NCBI RefSeq assembly: GCF_002259485.1
Contig: NZ_NPGA01000014.1
Span: 124,001 to 188,000, forward strand
DNA: 64,000 nt
Origin: Rhodococcus sp. 14-1411-2a
Lineage (GTDB): Bacteria; Actinomycetota; Actinomycetes; Mycobacteriales; Mycobacteriaceae
Direction of reading: 5' to 3'
How positions within the stretch are numbered: position 1 is the first letter of the stretch; every line of letters begins with the position of its first letter. Below are positions 8,410 to 17,206 of the stretch, in pieces. Below the pieces are notes generated by a model that searched no databases, was not told the DNA's origin, and saw only the letters and a list, made by a program, of their open reading frames with translations. The position numbers were made by a program, and so were the translations under genes.

Positions 8410-8421
8410 CCTTCGAACTCT

Positions 8422-8481
8422 GCCGAACTCGAAGTTGTGGACGGAATATGCCCGGAATCCATCCATAACTTCGAGTTCGGC
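8422..8481. repeat. Dispersed palindromic repeat, family A, copy 2
   Basis: Arms GCCGAACTCGAAGTTGTGGA (8422-8441) and its inverse (8462-8481), with one G/A difference and a 20-nt centre. It fills the gap between convergent pobA and benE, so it could serve as a bidirectional terminator. Confidence 0.85.
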
Positions 8482-8486
8482 GGGAA

Positions 8487-9734
8487 CTACCGTCGACGAT
8501 CCAACACGTAGGTCACCGCCACACCGGCGACCAGTCCCCAGAACGGAGCCCCCAGGCCCGCGACGTCGGTTCCGGAGACGGTGACCAGCAGGGTGATCAG
8601 CGGCGCGAGTACCGGACGGCCGGTCGAGTCGGAGAATGCGGCGGTGAAGGCTCCGCGCAGTGCCTCGAGCATGGCCAGACCGGCGAGGGCGGCGATGAAC
8701 GTTGCGGGTACCACTGCCAGTCCGCGCACCAACACCGGTGCCAGTACACCCACGACGACAGCCAGTGCGCCGCAGGTCATTCCGGCGATGTACTGCCGCG
8801 ACCGTTCACCCACAGCGACGAGCAGTGCGTTGGTGGGACCGGCGAGACACGTCGACACCGCACCGAGCGGTGCGACGAGAAGCGACCACACCCCGCACGC
8901 GATGGTGACAGCGGTCATCGGAGGTCGATGGCCCGCGGAGCTCAGGACGGCAGCGCCCTGACCGTTCTGCACCGCGACCACGGTGATGGCGAGCGGTATC
9001 ACCAACTGCGCCATTGCCGCCCCACTGAACGACGGCGCAACGAGTTCGGGCAGACCGATCAGAGGGAGCTCGGCCGCGGGGCCGGTCAGTGGGGTGTATC
9101 CGCCGGTCGCCGCCAGCGCAGCGAGACCGGCCACCAATGCCGCCAGCACCGGAGGTATGCGCCTCGACCAGACATCGGATCGTGTCAGGGCCAACCACGC
9201 CACGACCATGGTGCCCGCGACCAGTACGTTCGACGAAACGGACTGCACCAGTCCGGTTCCGAACGACAGGAACGCGCCGGCAACCATCGCCATCACCACA
9301 CTGTGCGGCAGAAAGGCCATCAGCTTCGCGACGACGCCGGTGGCACCGAGCACGATGATGAGAACCCCGGTCGCGAGATAAGCCCCGACGACTTCGGGCC
9401 AGGTCAGCGACGCCAGCGACTGACCGACCAGAACGGTGCCCGGAATGGTCCAGAAAAAGCTCAACGGCATTCGGTACACCCAGCTTGCCACCACGGTGAG
9501 AATGCCGTTGAGCACGAACACCCCGAACACCCATGACGCCGTCTGCGCGGCGGTGAGCGAGCCTGCTGCCGCGGCACCCATGATCACCGCAACGGGCCCG
9601 GTCGCGCTGAACAGCACGCCGGTCGCCCCTGCACCGACGTACAGCCCGCCGAAGTCCGCGCGCAGAGCACGCAGATTCGGCGGGCGACGTTCCGGTAGGT
9701 CGCTCGAGGTCGGCCTCTGGAAAATATCTGTCAT
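8487..9734 (-). CDS. benE: Benzoate/H+ symporter, BenE family
   Basis: 415-residue inner-membrane transporter with about 12 hydrophobic helices. BenE-family stretches include NLRALRADFGGLYVGAGATGVLFSATGP, FFWTIPGTVLVGQSLASLTWPEVVGAYLATGVLI and AIPLAITVVAVQNGQG-like sequence in the middle. The ATG at 9734 overlaps the benK stop as ATGA, so benK and benE form one transcript, and both sit downstream of the benA-linked promoter element at 11181-11216. It probably imports benzoate or a related aromatic acid for the adjacent ben genes. Confidence 0.92.
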   Translation of the reverse strand: MTDIFQRPTSSDLPERRPPNLRALRADFGGLYVGAGATGVLFSATGPVAVIMGAAAAGSLTAAQTASWVFGVFVLNGILTVVASWVYRMPLSFFWTIPGTVLVGQSLASLTWPEVVGAYLATGVLIIVLGATGVVAKLMAFLPHSVVMAMVAGAFLSFGTGLVQSVSSNVLVAGTMVVAWLALTRSDVWSRRIPPVLAALVAGLAALAATGGYTPLTGPAAELPLIGLPELVAPSFSGAAMAQLVIPLAITVVAVQNGQGAAVLSSAGHRPPMTAVTIACGVWSLLVAPLGAVSTCLAGPTNALLVAVGERSRQYIAGMTCGALAVVVGVLAPVLVRGLAVVPATFIAALAGLAMLEALRGAFTAAFSDSTGRPVLAPLITLLVTVSGTDVAGLGAPFWGLVAGVAVTYVLDRRR

Positions 9735-11092
9735 TCAGCCACTTTCACCGGTTCTTTGATTGCTGGATCGGATCGACGCAGTGCCCGAACCGCAGGAACG
9801 GCTGTGGTGACGAGAGCTCCGAGCAGGGCAACGACGGCGAAGATGTAGAACGCCTGTGAGGACGCGATCCCCGCACCGAGCAGGATACCGCCGAGCAGTG
9901 GTCCGAGAATGCCGCCGAGGCGTCCGAAACCGGCGCACCATGCGACGCCCGCCGCCCTGGCGGTCGTTGGGTAGTAATTGGAGACGAAGCCGTAGATCAG
10001 CACCTGGGTGCCGATAGCGCCGATTCCGGCACCGGCCACGGCGACGAGCAGTACGCCGAGTGGGAAGTTCAACGTCAACAACACCAACGACAGTGCGGCA
10101 AGGCAGAAGGTGGCGGCGATGACGCGCTGTGGTCCGGTCCGATCGGCGACGCGAGAGGCGATCAATCCACCGATGATGGCACCACCGTTGAGCACCAACA
10201 GGAATGACAGTGACCCCTTGGCGTTGTATCCGGCCTCGGACATGATCTGCGGGAGCCAAGTATTGAGTCCGTAGGTCAGCAGCAGGCCGGAGAAGCTCAT
10301 CAACCCGAGGAGTGCCGTCGGGCGCAGCAGTGGTTTGCGGGCGAGCGCGGCGAATCCGACGCGATCGCCGGCGACTGCGGGCTCGGGCTCGGGCATCGGG
10401 ATTCCGGTCTTCGCGCAGATCTGCTGGGCATCGGCGACGCGTCCGTGCGCCAACAGCCATCGCGGTGATTCCGGCATACGGAGCACCGCGAGGGGCAGCA
10501 GGATGACCAGCGGCAGTGCTCCGATCCAGAACAGTCCGCGCCAGCCGATGCTGTCCTGCAGGGCGATTGCGGCTAGAGAAGCCAAAACGCCGCCGGCGGG
10601 GATACCGCTGTAGACGATGGCGTTGAACAGATTTCGACGGCCTGCCGGTGCGAACTCGGCGATCATCGCGCCGACCGTGGCGACGAGTCCGCCGACTCCG
10701 ATTCCGGTGACGAATCGAAGGATTCCGAAAGCGGTGATGTTCTGGGCCAGTGCGGTGGCCCCCATCCCGACCGAGAACCACACGATGCACGTCAGCATCG
10801 TGCGCCGACGCCCGATGCGATCGCCGAAGGCTCCGGCCGTCAATGCACCCACCATGACTCCGATGAGAGCGTACGAACCGAGGGCACCGGCCTGCTCGGG
10901 GCTGAGAGCACCCAGTTGGGTCGTATCGGCCAGCAGTGTCGGCAGGACGGTTCCGTACACGACGAGGTCGTATCCGTCGAAAACGATTGCTGCGGTGGAG
11001 AGTGCGACGATCCAGATCACGCTACGTCGGTGACGGTCACTGGCCCAGCCGGCGGCTGCGCTGCGGGGCGTCGGAATTGTCGGTGAGGTCAT
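9731..11092 (-). CDS. benK: MFS aromatic acid/H+ symporter (BenK/PcaK-like)
   Basis: 453-residue major facilitator protein with about 12 transmembrane segments. The N-terminus has VIWIVALSTAAIVFDGYDLVVYGTVLPTL, whose DGYDLVVYG is the aromatic-acid symporter signature. The loop GAFGDRIGRRRTML is the MFS motif after helix 2, and GRRNLFNAIVYSGIPAGGVLASL is also seen. It is the first gene of the benK-benE unit, which points to benzoate uptake. 4-hydroxybenzoate is also possible given nearby pobA. Its promoter region carries a 36-bp element nearly identical to one before benA. Confidence 0.9.
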   Translation of the reverse strand: MTSPTIPTPRSAAAGWASDRHRRSVIWIVALSTAAIVFDGYDLVVYGTVLPTLLADTTQLGALSPEQAGALGSYALIGVMVGALTAGAFGDRIGRRRTMLTCIVWFSVGMGATALAQNITAFGILRFVTGIGVGGLVATVGAMIAEFAPAGRRNLFNAIVYSGIPAGGVLASLAAIALQDSIGWRGLFWIGALPLVILLPLAVLRMPESPRWLLAHGRVADAQQICAKTGIPMPEPEPAVAGDRVGFAALARKPLLRPTALLGLMSFSGLLLTYGLNTWLPQIMSEAGYNAKGSLSFLLVLNGGAIIGGLIASRVADRTGPQRVIAATFCLAALSLVLLTLNFPLGVLLVAVAGAGIGAIGTQVLIYGFVSNYYPTTARAAGVAWCAGFGRLGGILGPLLGGILLGAGIASSQAFYIFAVVALLGALVTTAVPAVRALRRSDPAIKEPVKVAE

Positions 11093-11180
11093 CGACTGTC
11101 CTTCGGTAGAGGGCCCGTCGTGGCGGGCGAATGCGGCACCCGGTCGGTGCAGTACGGCAAGTGTGTCGCACTGTGCCCTG

Positions 11181-11216
11181 GGTCACACCGGGTAAATGCC
11201 TAGGATCGACCCAGGG
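11181..11216 (-). promoter_or_regulatory. BenR-type element upstream of benK
   Basis: On the + strand it reads GTCACACCGGG, 7 bases, then CTAGGATCGACCCAGGGT. The same element with few changes (GTCACACCAGGG ... CTAGGCTCGACCAGGGT) lies upstream of benA at 18658-18692. Both start 83-88 bp before the respective start codons. This is a strong candidate binding site for the LuxR-type regulator encoded between the two operons. Confidence 0.65.
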
Positions 11217-11243
11217 TTCGTGCCGAAAAGCGCTGTTGCACAA

Positions 11244-13994
11244 TCATGGTGGCGTGCTCTCGGATGCGCGGGCCGCGGCGAGTTCGGAACGGGATCGAAC
11301 GCCGAGCTTGGCATAGACACGCGTGAGATGGAATTGCACGGTCTTGACCGACAGGAACAGTTCCGCGGCCACTTCTCGATTGGTCAGACCCGTTGCGACG
11401 AGGGTGGATACCGCGTCCTCCTGTGGCGTCAGCGCGTTGTGCGGCCTGTCCTTGAGGATTGCGTGCACTCCACCTGCCTTGAGCTCGCGGTCGCACCGCC
11501 GGACGTACGTCGTAGCGCCGAGGGAAAGGTAGTCGTCGCGGGCCGCGGTGACCACCACGTCGGCTTCGCGTCGCTTGCCTGCCCGCCGCAACGTCTGGCC
11601 GTAGGCATAGTTCACCCGGGCGCGGTCGTACACCAGGGGCAGTGGCATGAGCGAATCCAGTGCATCCTCGAAAGAGGCTCGTGCAGAATCCATGTCGCCG
11701 GTTGCGCCGTGCCATCTACCGCGCGCACACGCGAGCCGGGCATGTGCCGATCGGTGGCCGCGCTCTGCCACCCGGGCTTCGTGGGGGGTGAGGAAGGCAT
11801 CGGCTTCGTCGAGCCTGCCCTCCACGATCAGCGCGTTGGCGTACACGTCCGGCCAGGCCCAGAAGCCCGGCTCGGAGACGTCGGCGTGTGCCCATTGCTG
11901 TGTCAGCGGACTCAGGGCGCGCAGGACACCGGCGTAGTCGGCCCGAGCCTCGGAGATCGCTGCGCGGCCCAGGGCAGTGGGGACGCGCATGATCTCGTAA
12001 TCTCGAGCGCCGGATTCACCTCGTCGTGAACTCGCCGCGGCGGCATCCCAGTCACCCCGAAGCGCGTGGATCTGCATGGCCGTCCACTGCAGGAGCGGGA
12101 CGATGAGGGCGGCACCGGAACTGTCGGCCAGGTCGGAGGCGCGCCCGACTATCCGCAGCGCCGCGTCCCATTCTCCGGTGACGAAATACGTGCGGGCCAA
12201 CCAGGCGTTGGCCCACAGTGCGATTCGGGTGGAGCCGCCGAGGAAGTCCGTCGGTGCCGCGGCTTCCAGTTCGGACCTCGCCAGCTCCACCGAGTCGGTG
12301 GCCAGGTGCAGCCAGCCGGCACCCATTTGCACTCGCTGTCCCACGGCTCCGGTACCGGCCTGTCCCCACAGATCCTCGTAGCTGGCCAATGCTTCTGCGA
12401 CGCGGCCGGTTCCGGCCAGGCCGAGCCCCCGGATGGCCTGTGCTTCGACGGCAGTCGGATGGTCCGAGCCGACGAGTTCGACGGCGCGGTCGGCCCAGTA
12501 CACCAGTGCGCCGCCGTCGCAACGGGCGAGATTGTGCAGTACCTGGCGATGACAGATGACGGCGGCGACGTCGCGATCGTGGCGGGTTCGGACGAGCTGC
12601 CACGCCCGTGTCAATCGGGCGTCGGCCTCCTGCGGGCGGCCCCGCAGAATTGCGAGATAGCCGAGAACGGCGTTGCGGCTCGGTGTTTCGTGCAGACTCT
12701 CGATCTCGGCGATGTAGTCCGATGCTCCGCGAACGTCACCGGCACCGATGAGGGCGTCGACGCCGCGCACGAGTCGATCCTCGCGCAGGCCTGCGTCGCC
12801 GGACGCTCGGCTCGAGAGCATGAAGAGCCTGGCAGCGGTAGCCCATTCTCCGGTCCGCGCGCGTTCTGCGGCAAGTGATTCGAGCTCGCCGGCCATGTGC
12901 GGCTCGGGTAGGAGCGCCGCCTCGGCGCGGTGTGCAAGCCGATCGGCCGGGTCGGATTCGGCGGACGCCGCGGCTCGATGGACGTCGGCGACGCCGGTTC
13001 TGCTCATGGTGGCCAGTACGGCTGCGCGAATCATCCCGTCCGGGCACTCGAGCAGAGTGACACCCGATCGACGGCGCACGAGAACAAGACCCAATGCCTC
13101 CGCCAGATCGAGTGCAGCACTGGGATCGTCGATCTCTGCTACCTCGCACACCGTCGAGACCGGTCGAGCGCCATCGAGCACGGCCACGGCCTGCACCAAC
13201 CGAAGAGTCTCCGCGGAGCTCTCGCTCAGTGCCGCTCGCACCGATGCCTGCACGTACTCGGGTGCGGGTAGTTCGGGCCGCACGCCCGTCCACATGTGGC
13301 CGGGCAGTTCGGACAGCAGCGCCGACACCTGTTTCGGGCGGCCACCCGTGTGCGCGGTCAGGTGCGCGGCCGACGACGGTGAGAGTATGACGCCGCGCAG
13401 CGCAGCGAGTTCTGCGACGTTGTGGCTTCCCAGCGGTTCGACGACGAACCGGGTATCGGCTGCGCGATCGAGTATGTCGTGCGATTCGATGCTCCCCGCG
13501 GGCAGAACTCGACGGATGCACACCACGGCAATCTTCGAGTCGCGGTGGCGTCGGACGGTAGAGGCAAGCACGCGAAGCGAATCCGCGTCGGCGTCCTGAG
13601 CGTCGTCGATCAACACGGCGGTCACCGAGGGTCCGTTGCTGCCTGCGATTCGCTCCGGCAGCGTCCGGCCGTCGGCGACGTCGATCTCGGGAAAGCACTG
13701 ATGCGCGATCTCCCACGGTCTGCTCGTCTCCCACGGTACGGCGGACACCTGCCGGACGCGCGGGCGAGGCTCGGCCGCGTCGAGGCGGGCAGCCAGCTCT
13801 CGCAGCACAGCGGTCTTGCCGACACCCGCCGCGCCGTCCACGACGACGAACCTCGATCGGGCGTCGGCGTCCTGCACCTCGTCCACCAGCGCATCGAGCA
13901 GCTCGCCACGGGCAACGAGCGGCGCGGGGGACATGAGCTCACCGTAGCGGTGACGTGCGGGTACGTCCGGCAATCGAACCGACATCGCGCACAC
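11244..13994 (-). CDS. LAL-type LuxR regulator with ATPase domain (BenR-like)
   Basis: 916-residue regulator. The P-loop GAAGVGKT is at residues 54-61 and the Walker B stretch TAVLIDDAQD is near 145-155. A long helical TPR-like middle follows, and a C-terminal LuxR HTH (about 855-910) has LTPQEDAVSTLVATGLTNREVAAELFLSVKTVQFHLTRVYAKLGVRSR. The GTG at 13994 abuts the benCD fusion stop at 13995; ATGs at 13985 and 13934 are alternative starts. In rhodococci a regulator of this class sits with benABCD and activates it, so a benzoate- or muconate-responsive activator is likely. The effector is not evident from sequence. Confidence 0.88.
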   Translation of the reverse strand: MCAMSVRLPDVPARHRYGELMSPAPLVARGELLDALVDEVQDADARSRFVVVDGAAGVGKTAVLRELAARLDAAEPRPRVRQVSAVPWETSRPWEIAHQCFPEIDVADGRTLPERIAGSNGPSVTAVLIDDAQDADADSLRVLASTVRRHRDSKIAVVCIRRVLPAGSIESHDILDRAADTRFVVEPLGSHNVAELAALRGVILSPSSAAHLTAHTGGRPKQVSALLSELPGHMWTGVRPELPAPEYVQASVRAALSESSAETLRLVQAVAVLDGARPVSTVCEVAEIDDPSAALDLAEALGLVLVRRRSGVTLLECPDGMIRAAVLATMSRTGVADVHRAAASAESDPADRLAHRAEAALLPEPHMAGELESLAAERARTGEWATAARLFMLSSRASGDAGLREDRLVRGVDALIGAGDVRGASDYIAEIESLHETPSRNAVLGYLAILRGRPQEADARLTRAWQLVRTRHDRDVAAVICHRQVLHNLARCDGGALVYWADRAVELVGSDHPTAVEAQAIRGLGLAGTGRVAEALASYEDLWGQAGTGAVGQRVQMGAGWLHLATDSVELARSELEAAAPTDFLGGSTRIALWANAWLARTYFVTGEWDAALRIVGRASDLADSSGAALIVPLLQWTAMQIHALRGDWDAAAASSRRGESGARDYEIMRVPTALGRAAISEARADYAGVLRALSPLTQQWAHADVSEPGFWAWPDVYANALIVEGRLDEADAFLTPHEARVAERGHRSAHARLACARGRWHGATGDMDSARASFEDALDSLMPLPLVYDRARVNYAYGQTLRRAGKRREADVVVTAARDDYLSLGATTYVRRCDRELKAGGVHAILKDRPHNALTPQEDAVSTLVATGLTNREVAAELFLSVKTVQFHLTRVYAKLGVRSRSELAAARASESTPP

Positions 13995-16679
13995 TCAGCC
14001 CGGGTCGCCGCCGGCGACGGGGAGCACCGTACCGGTGATGTACGACGCCTCGTCGGAAGCCAGGAAGCAGATCGCCGCGGCCTGCTCGTCCAGCGTCCCG
14101 TAGCGCTTGAGCAGGGACGAGTCGACGGTCTGATCGACGATGGCCTGGTACCACTGCTGTTCCTGATCGGTGCTCGGCGCAGGTCCGCGAGCGACGCGGC
14201 GCGGCGGTGCCTCGGTCCCTCCGGGCGCGGTCGCGACCACCCTGACCCCGTGCGGAGCCGCCTCCAGTGCGAGTGCGGAGGTGATGGCGTTGACTCCACC
14301 CTTGGCTGCGGCGTAGGGAACTCGGTGCACTCCGCGGGTCGCGACCGAGGAGACGTTGACGATGGTTCCGGTGCCTTTCGAGATCATGTGCGGGATCACC
14401 GCGCGACACGACCAGAGTGTGGGGAACAGCGAGCGCGAGATCTCCTTCTCGACCTGCTCCGGTGGGTATTCCGCGAACGGCTTCGCCCAGATGGTCCCGC
14501 CCACCACGTGGATCGACACGTCCACTCGTCCGTGCGCTGCCAGCGCCGCGTCCACTGCGCTCGACGCACCGGCCCACGTTTCGAGATCGGCCAGCACACT
14601 GGATGATTCGGTGCCGTCGCGGCCGAGCTCGGCGCTCAGTTCTTCGACGAGTTCGGATCGATCGGCCAGCATCAGGGTGCCGCCCTCCGCGGCGATCCTG
14701 CGTGCGACGCACTCTCCGATGCCCTGCGCCGCACCGGTGATCAGGACGACCTTCCCGGCGAACCGGCCCGGGCTGACGAATCTGGGCCGCTTGCTCGCGG
14801 CGGAGTCGTGCATGGCGCGCTTCATCGTGGTCTTGGAGCGGTCGGCATGGTCGGCGATCAAGGTGCGGGCGCGTTCTCGGTCGCCTGCCTCGAAAGCGTC
14901 GACGATGTCGAGGTGATCCTGGGCGCACAACGGGTCACACCACGTCGCATTGCGGAGCACGTCCTCCATTGCAGCTTCGACCCCGAGGGCCCGATATGCC
15001 TGCAGCAGATGCTCGTTGCGTGTCTGGGTGAACAGGTAGTCGTGGAAGGCGGCGTTGGTTTCGGTGTACGCGGCGGCGTCGACGAAGCGATCGCCGTCCA
15101 CGTAGCGCGTGGTGGCCTCCGCGAGCAATCGGTAGCCCGCGATCTGCTGGGAGCTGAGCCTGCCGATGACCAACTCCAGTGCGCCGAGTTCGAGTGCGCG
15201 TCGGGCCTCGAACACCGCATCGGATTCGTGCACCGAAGGATGTTCCTCGCCGATCTCGTAGTCGACGGTGGGTGCGGCAGGCTCGACCCGGTCGAACAAC
15301 GGCTCGATATCTCGGTCCGGCCATATGCGTTGACCGGCGACCGACTGGGCATCGGGTGTGACGGCGAGACCGTCCGATGCCTCGTCGAGGGGGTCGGCAT
15401 TACCGGTGCCGTGGGAGACGATGCGCTGGCGGGCGATCGAGGTGATGGCAAGGGCTTCGTCGCTCGCCGAGATCGCAGTGCCGGCGCGGAGGGGATTCTC
15501 GTCGCGAGCATCGAAGAGCGTTTGGCCGCAGACGGATCGAGCGTCGGTGGCAGGCCGGTCCTCGGTGACGAGGTCGTGCTCCTCCGCACCCGTCGCGGGA
15601 ACCCGTTCGACCGCAACGGGCGTGGTGTCCGCTGCAGTCGGCTTCTCGACGGGATCAGGACGCTCGACGGCCGGGGCAGACGGTGCGAACTTCTCGTAGT
15701 AGAAGCCGGTCGGTTCGATTCCCGACTCGGCGAAGTGCGCACGCACGGCCTCCACCATCGGCGGAGGACCGCACAGGTAGACGGCAACATCGCCGTCGTA
15801 CAGGTGTTCCTCCCTCAGCAGCGACGTGACATAGCCCTTGTTCGCGGCCGTGCTGTTCGGATCCGACACACAGTGATCGAAAGTGAACGCATCGAGTTGC
15901 GAGGCGAGTGCGGCCAGCTCGTCGAGGAGTACGACGTCCTCGTCGGTGCTGACGCCGTAGACCAGATGCACAGGACGCGAGGATGATTCGGCCGCCAAGG
16001 TGCGCAGAATCGACAGGATGGGAGCCAAGCCGGTTCCGCCGGCCAACAGCAGCGCGGGCCGTTGCGCTTCCCGAAGGAAGAAGCTGCCGTGCGGCCCGGT
16101 GAACGAGATCTTGTCCCCGACGGCTGCGGCGTCGGCCAGGTAGGTCGACATCGACCCGTCGGGGGTCAGCTTCACCAGGAACTCGAGCTCGTCGGATCCG
16201 GACACGCAGCTGAACGAGTACGACCGGGTCTGCACCGACCCGGGCACGGTGATGTTGACGTACTGGCCCGGTAGGAAGGTGAGTTCGTCGCCCTGCGGTG
16301 CCTCGACGGCCAGGCGGACCGTCGTCGGTGAGAGTCGATCGACTGCGGTGACCACGGTTTCGTGCGTCGCCGCTCGGGTTTTCGCAACCGCGGAGGTGCT
16401 GGCGATCTGGAGTACGAGGTCGGACTTCGGAGTCATGCTGCACGGCAGGCAGTAGCCCTGCTCCGATTCGCCGGCGCTGAGCGCGTCGTCGAGGTACGTG
16501 CCGCCGTCGAAGTCGCCGGATTCGCACAGTGCCTTGCAGGTTCCGCACGCCCCGTCCCGGCAGTCGAGGGGGATGTTGATTCGCGACCGATAGGCGGCGT
16601 CGGCGACGGTCTGGCCGTCGGAACAGGTGATGAATCGGGTGACGCCGTCCTCGAAGGACAGTGCGACGGAATGGCTCAC
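13995..16679 (-). CDS. benCD: BenC-FCD-BenD fusion: dioxygenase reductase plus cis-diol dehydrogenase
   Basis: Single uninterrupted 894-residue ORF. Residues 1-95 form a plant-type 2Fe-2S ferredoxin domain (C40, C45, C48, C80). Residues 100-332 form the FAD/NAD reductase (RSYS 152-155, GGTGLAP 214-220, CGPPPM 303-308). Residues 333-485 are an acidic, Pro/Ala-rich linker. Residues 487-613 look like a GntR-type FCD domain (FHDYLF with H546, then H589 and H611). Residues 640-894 are a short-chain dehydrogenase equal to BenD (TGAAQGIG 648-655, S777/S778, Y789, K793). BenC passes NADH electrons to BenAB; BenD oxidises the benzoate cis-diol to catechol. The start is GTG at 16679, with AAAGGAG upstream. 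No HTH precedes the FCD domain, and BenC and BenD are normally separate proteins. Confidence 0.93.
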   Translation of the reverse strand: MSHSVALSFEDGVTRFITCSDGQTVADAAYRSRINIPLDCRDGACGTCKALCESGDFDGGTYLDDALSAGESEQGYCLPCSMTPKSDLVLQIASTSAVAKTRAATHETVVTAVDRLSPTTVRLAVEAPQGDELTFLPGQYVNITVPGSVQTRSYSFSCVSGSDELEFLVKLTPDGSMSTYLADAAAVGDKISFTGPHGSFFLREAQRPALLLAGGTGLAPILSILRTLAAESSSRPVHLVYGVSTDEDVVLLDELAALASQLDAFTFDHCVSDPNSTAANKGYVTSLLREEHLYDGDVAVYLCGPPPMVEAVRAHFAESGIEPTGFYYEKFAPSAPAVERPDPVEKPTAADTTPVAVERVPATGAEEHDLVTEDRPATDARSVCGQTLFDARDENPLRAGTAISASDEALAITSIARQRIVSHGTGNADPLDEASDGLAVTPDAQSVAGQRIWPDRDIEPLFDRVEPAAPTVDYEIGEEHPSVHESDAVFEARRALELGALELVIGRLSSQQIAGYRLLAEATTRYVDGDRFVDAAAYTETNAAFHDYLFTQTRNEHLLQAYRALGVEAAMEDVLRNATWCDPLCAQDHLDIVDAFEAGDRERARTLIADHADRSKTTMKRAMHDSAASKRPRFVSPGRFAGKVVLITGAAQGIGECVARRIAAEGGTLMLADRSELVEELSAELGRDGTESSSVLADLETWAGASSAVDAALAAHGRVDVSIHVVGGTIWAKPFAEYPPEQVEKEISRSLFPTLWSCRAVIPHMISKGTGTIVNVSSVATRGVHRVPYAAAKGGVNAITSALALEAAPHGVRVVATAPGGTEAPPRRVARGPAPSTDQEQQWYQAIVDQTVDSSLLKRYGTLDEQAAAICFLASDEASYITGTVLPVAGGDPG

Positions 16680-16698
16680 GAGGGGTCTCCTTTCCTGA

Positions 16699-17205
16699 TC
16701 AGAAGTGATAGATGTCGACGACGTGGTGGATGTAGTCGTTCTTGAGCACCACGGTCTTGCGGCGGATCAGCGGGGATTCGCCCGAGAAGTCGATGGTGTA
16801 GAAGGACGTCCCGTAGTACGGATCGATCGTCTTGTACCGGAAGTACATCGTGTGCCAGTTGAAACGCACATCGACCAGGTCGCCTCGGCGTTCGATCACC
16901 TCGACGTTGCTGATGTTGTGACTCGTGCGCGGCTCGGGAATCGAGGTGGCACTGGAGCGCTCGGTGCGGATGCGGAACACCCGGTCCTCGAGGCCACCCT
17001 TGTTCTCGTAGTAGATCAGCGAGATGTCGGTCTGCGGATCCTCGGTGAGCAGATCGTCGTCGCCCCAGCAGGGCATCCAGTACTCGACGTCGTCGGCGTA
17101 GCAGGTGAGCCAGAGTTCGAACTCCCGGTCGTCGAGGTATCGGGCCTCGCGGTAGAGGAACTGCTCGATCGCGCTCTGCGTGATGCGAGTTTCGGTGGAG
17201 GTCAT
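16699..17205 (-). CDS. benB: Benzoate 1,2-dioxygenase, small (beta) subunit
   Basis: 168-residue ring-hydroxylating dioxygenase beta subunit with the SnoaL-like fold. It has FLYREARYLDDREFELWLTCYADDVEYWMP and the C-terminal LIRRKTVVLKNDYIHHVVDIYHF typical of BenB/XylY. Its length matches the family. The ATG at 17205 lies one base after the benA stop, and 19 bp separate it from the reductase fusion, so benA-benB-benCD form one operon. It supports the hexameric oxygenase and holds no cofactor. Confidence 0.95.
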   Translation of the reverse strand: MTSTETRITQSAIEQFLYREARYLDDREFELWLTCYADDVEYWMPCWGDDDLLTEDPQTDISLIYYENKGGLEDRVFRIRTERSSATSIPEPRTSHNISNVEVIERRGDLVDVRFNWHTMYFRYKTIDPYYGTSFYTIDFSGESPLIRRKTVVLKNDYIHHVVDIYHF

Positions 17206-17206
17206 G

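Noticed and set aside
6322..8481. Family A palindromes as a CRISPR array
   Set aside because: Copies are kilobases apart with genes between them, have no regular spacers, and no cas gene is present.
13422..14606. 394-residue plus-strand frame opposite the LuxR regulator and the BenD part
   Set aside because: It crosses the boundary between two well-supported minus-strand genes and has no motif.
14000..15300. FCD and SDR parts of the benCD fusion as separate genes
   Set aside because: No stop codon, credible ribosome site or frame change between residues 333 and 894, so the sequence as given encodes one protein.
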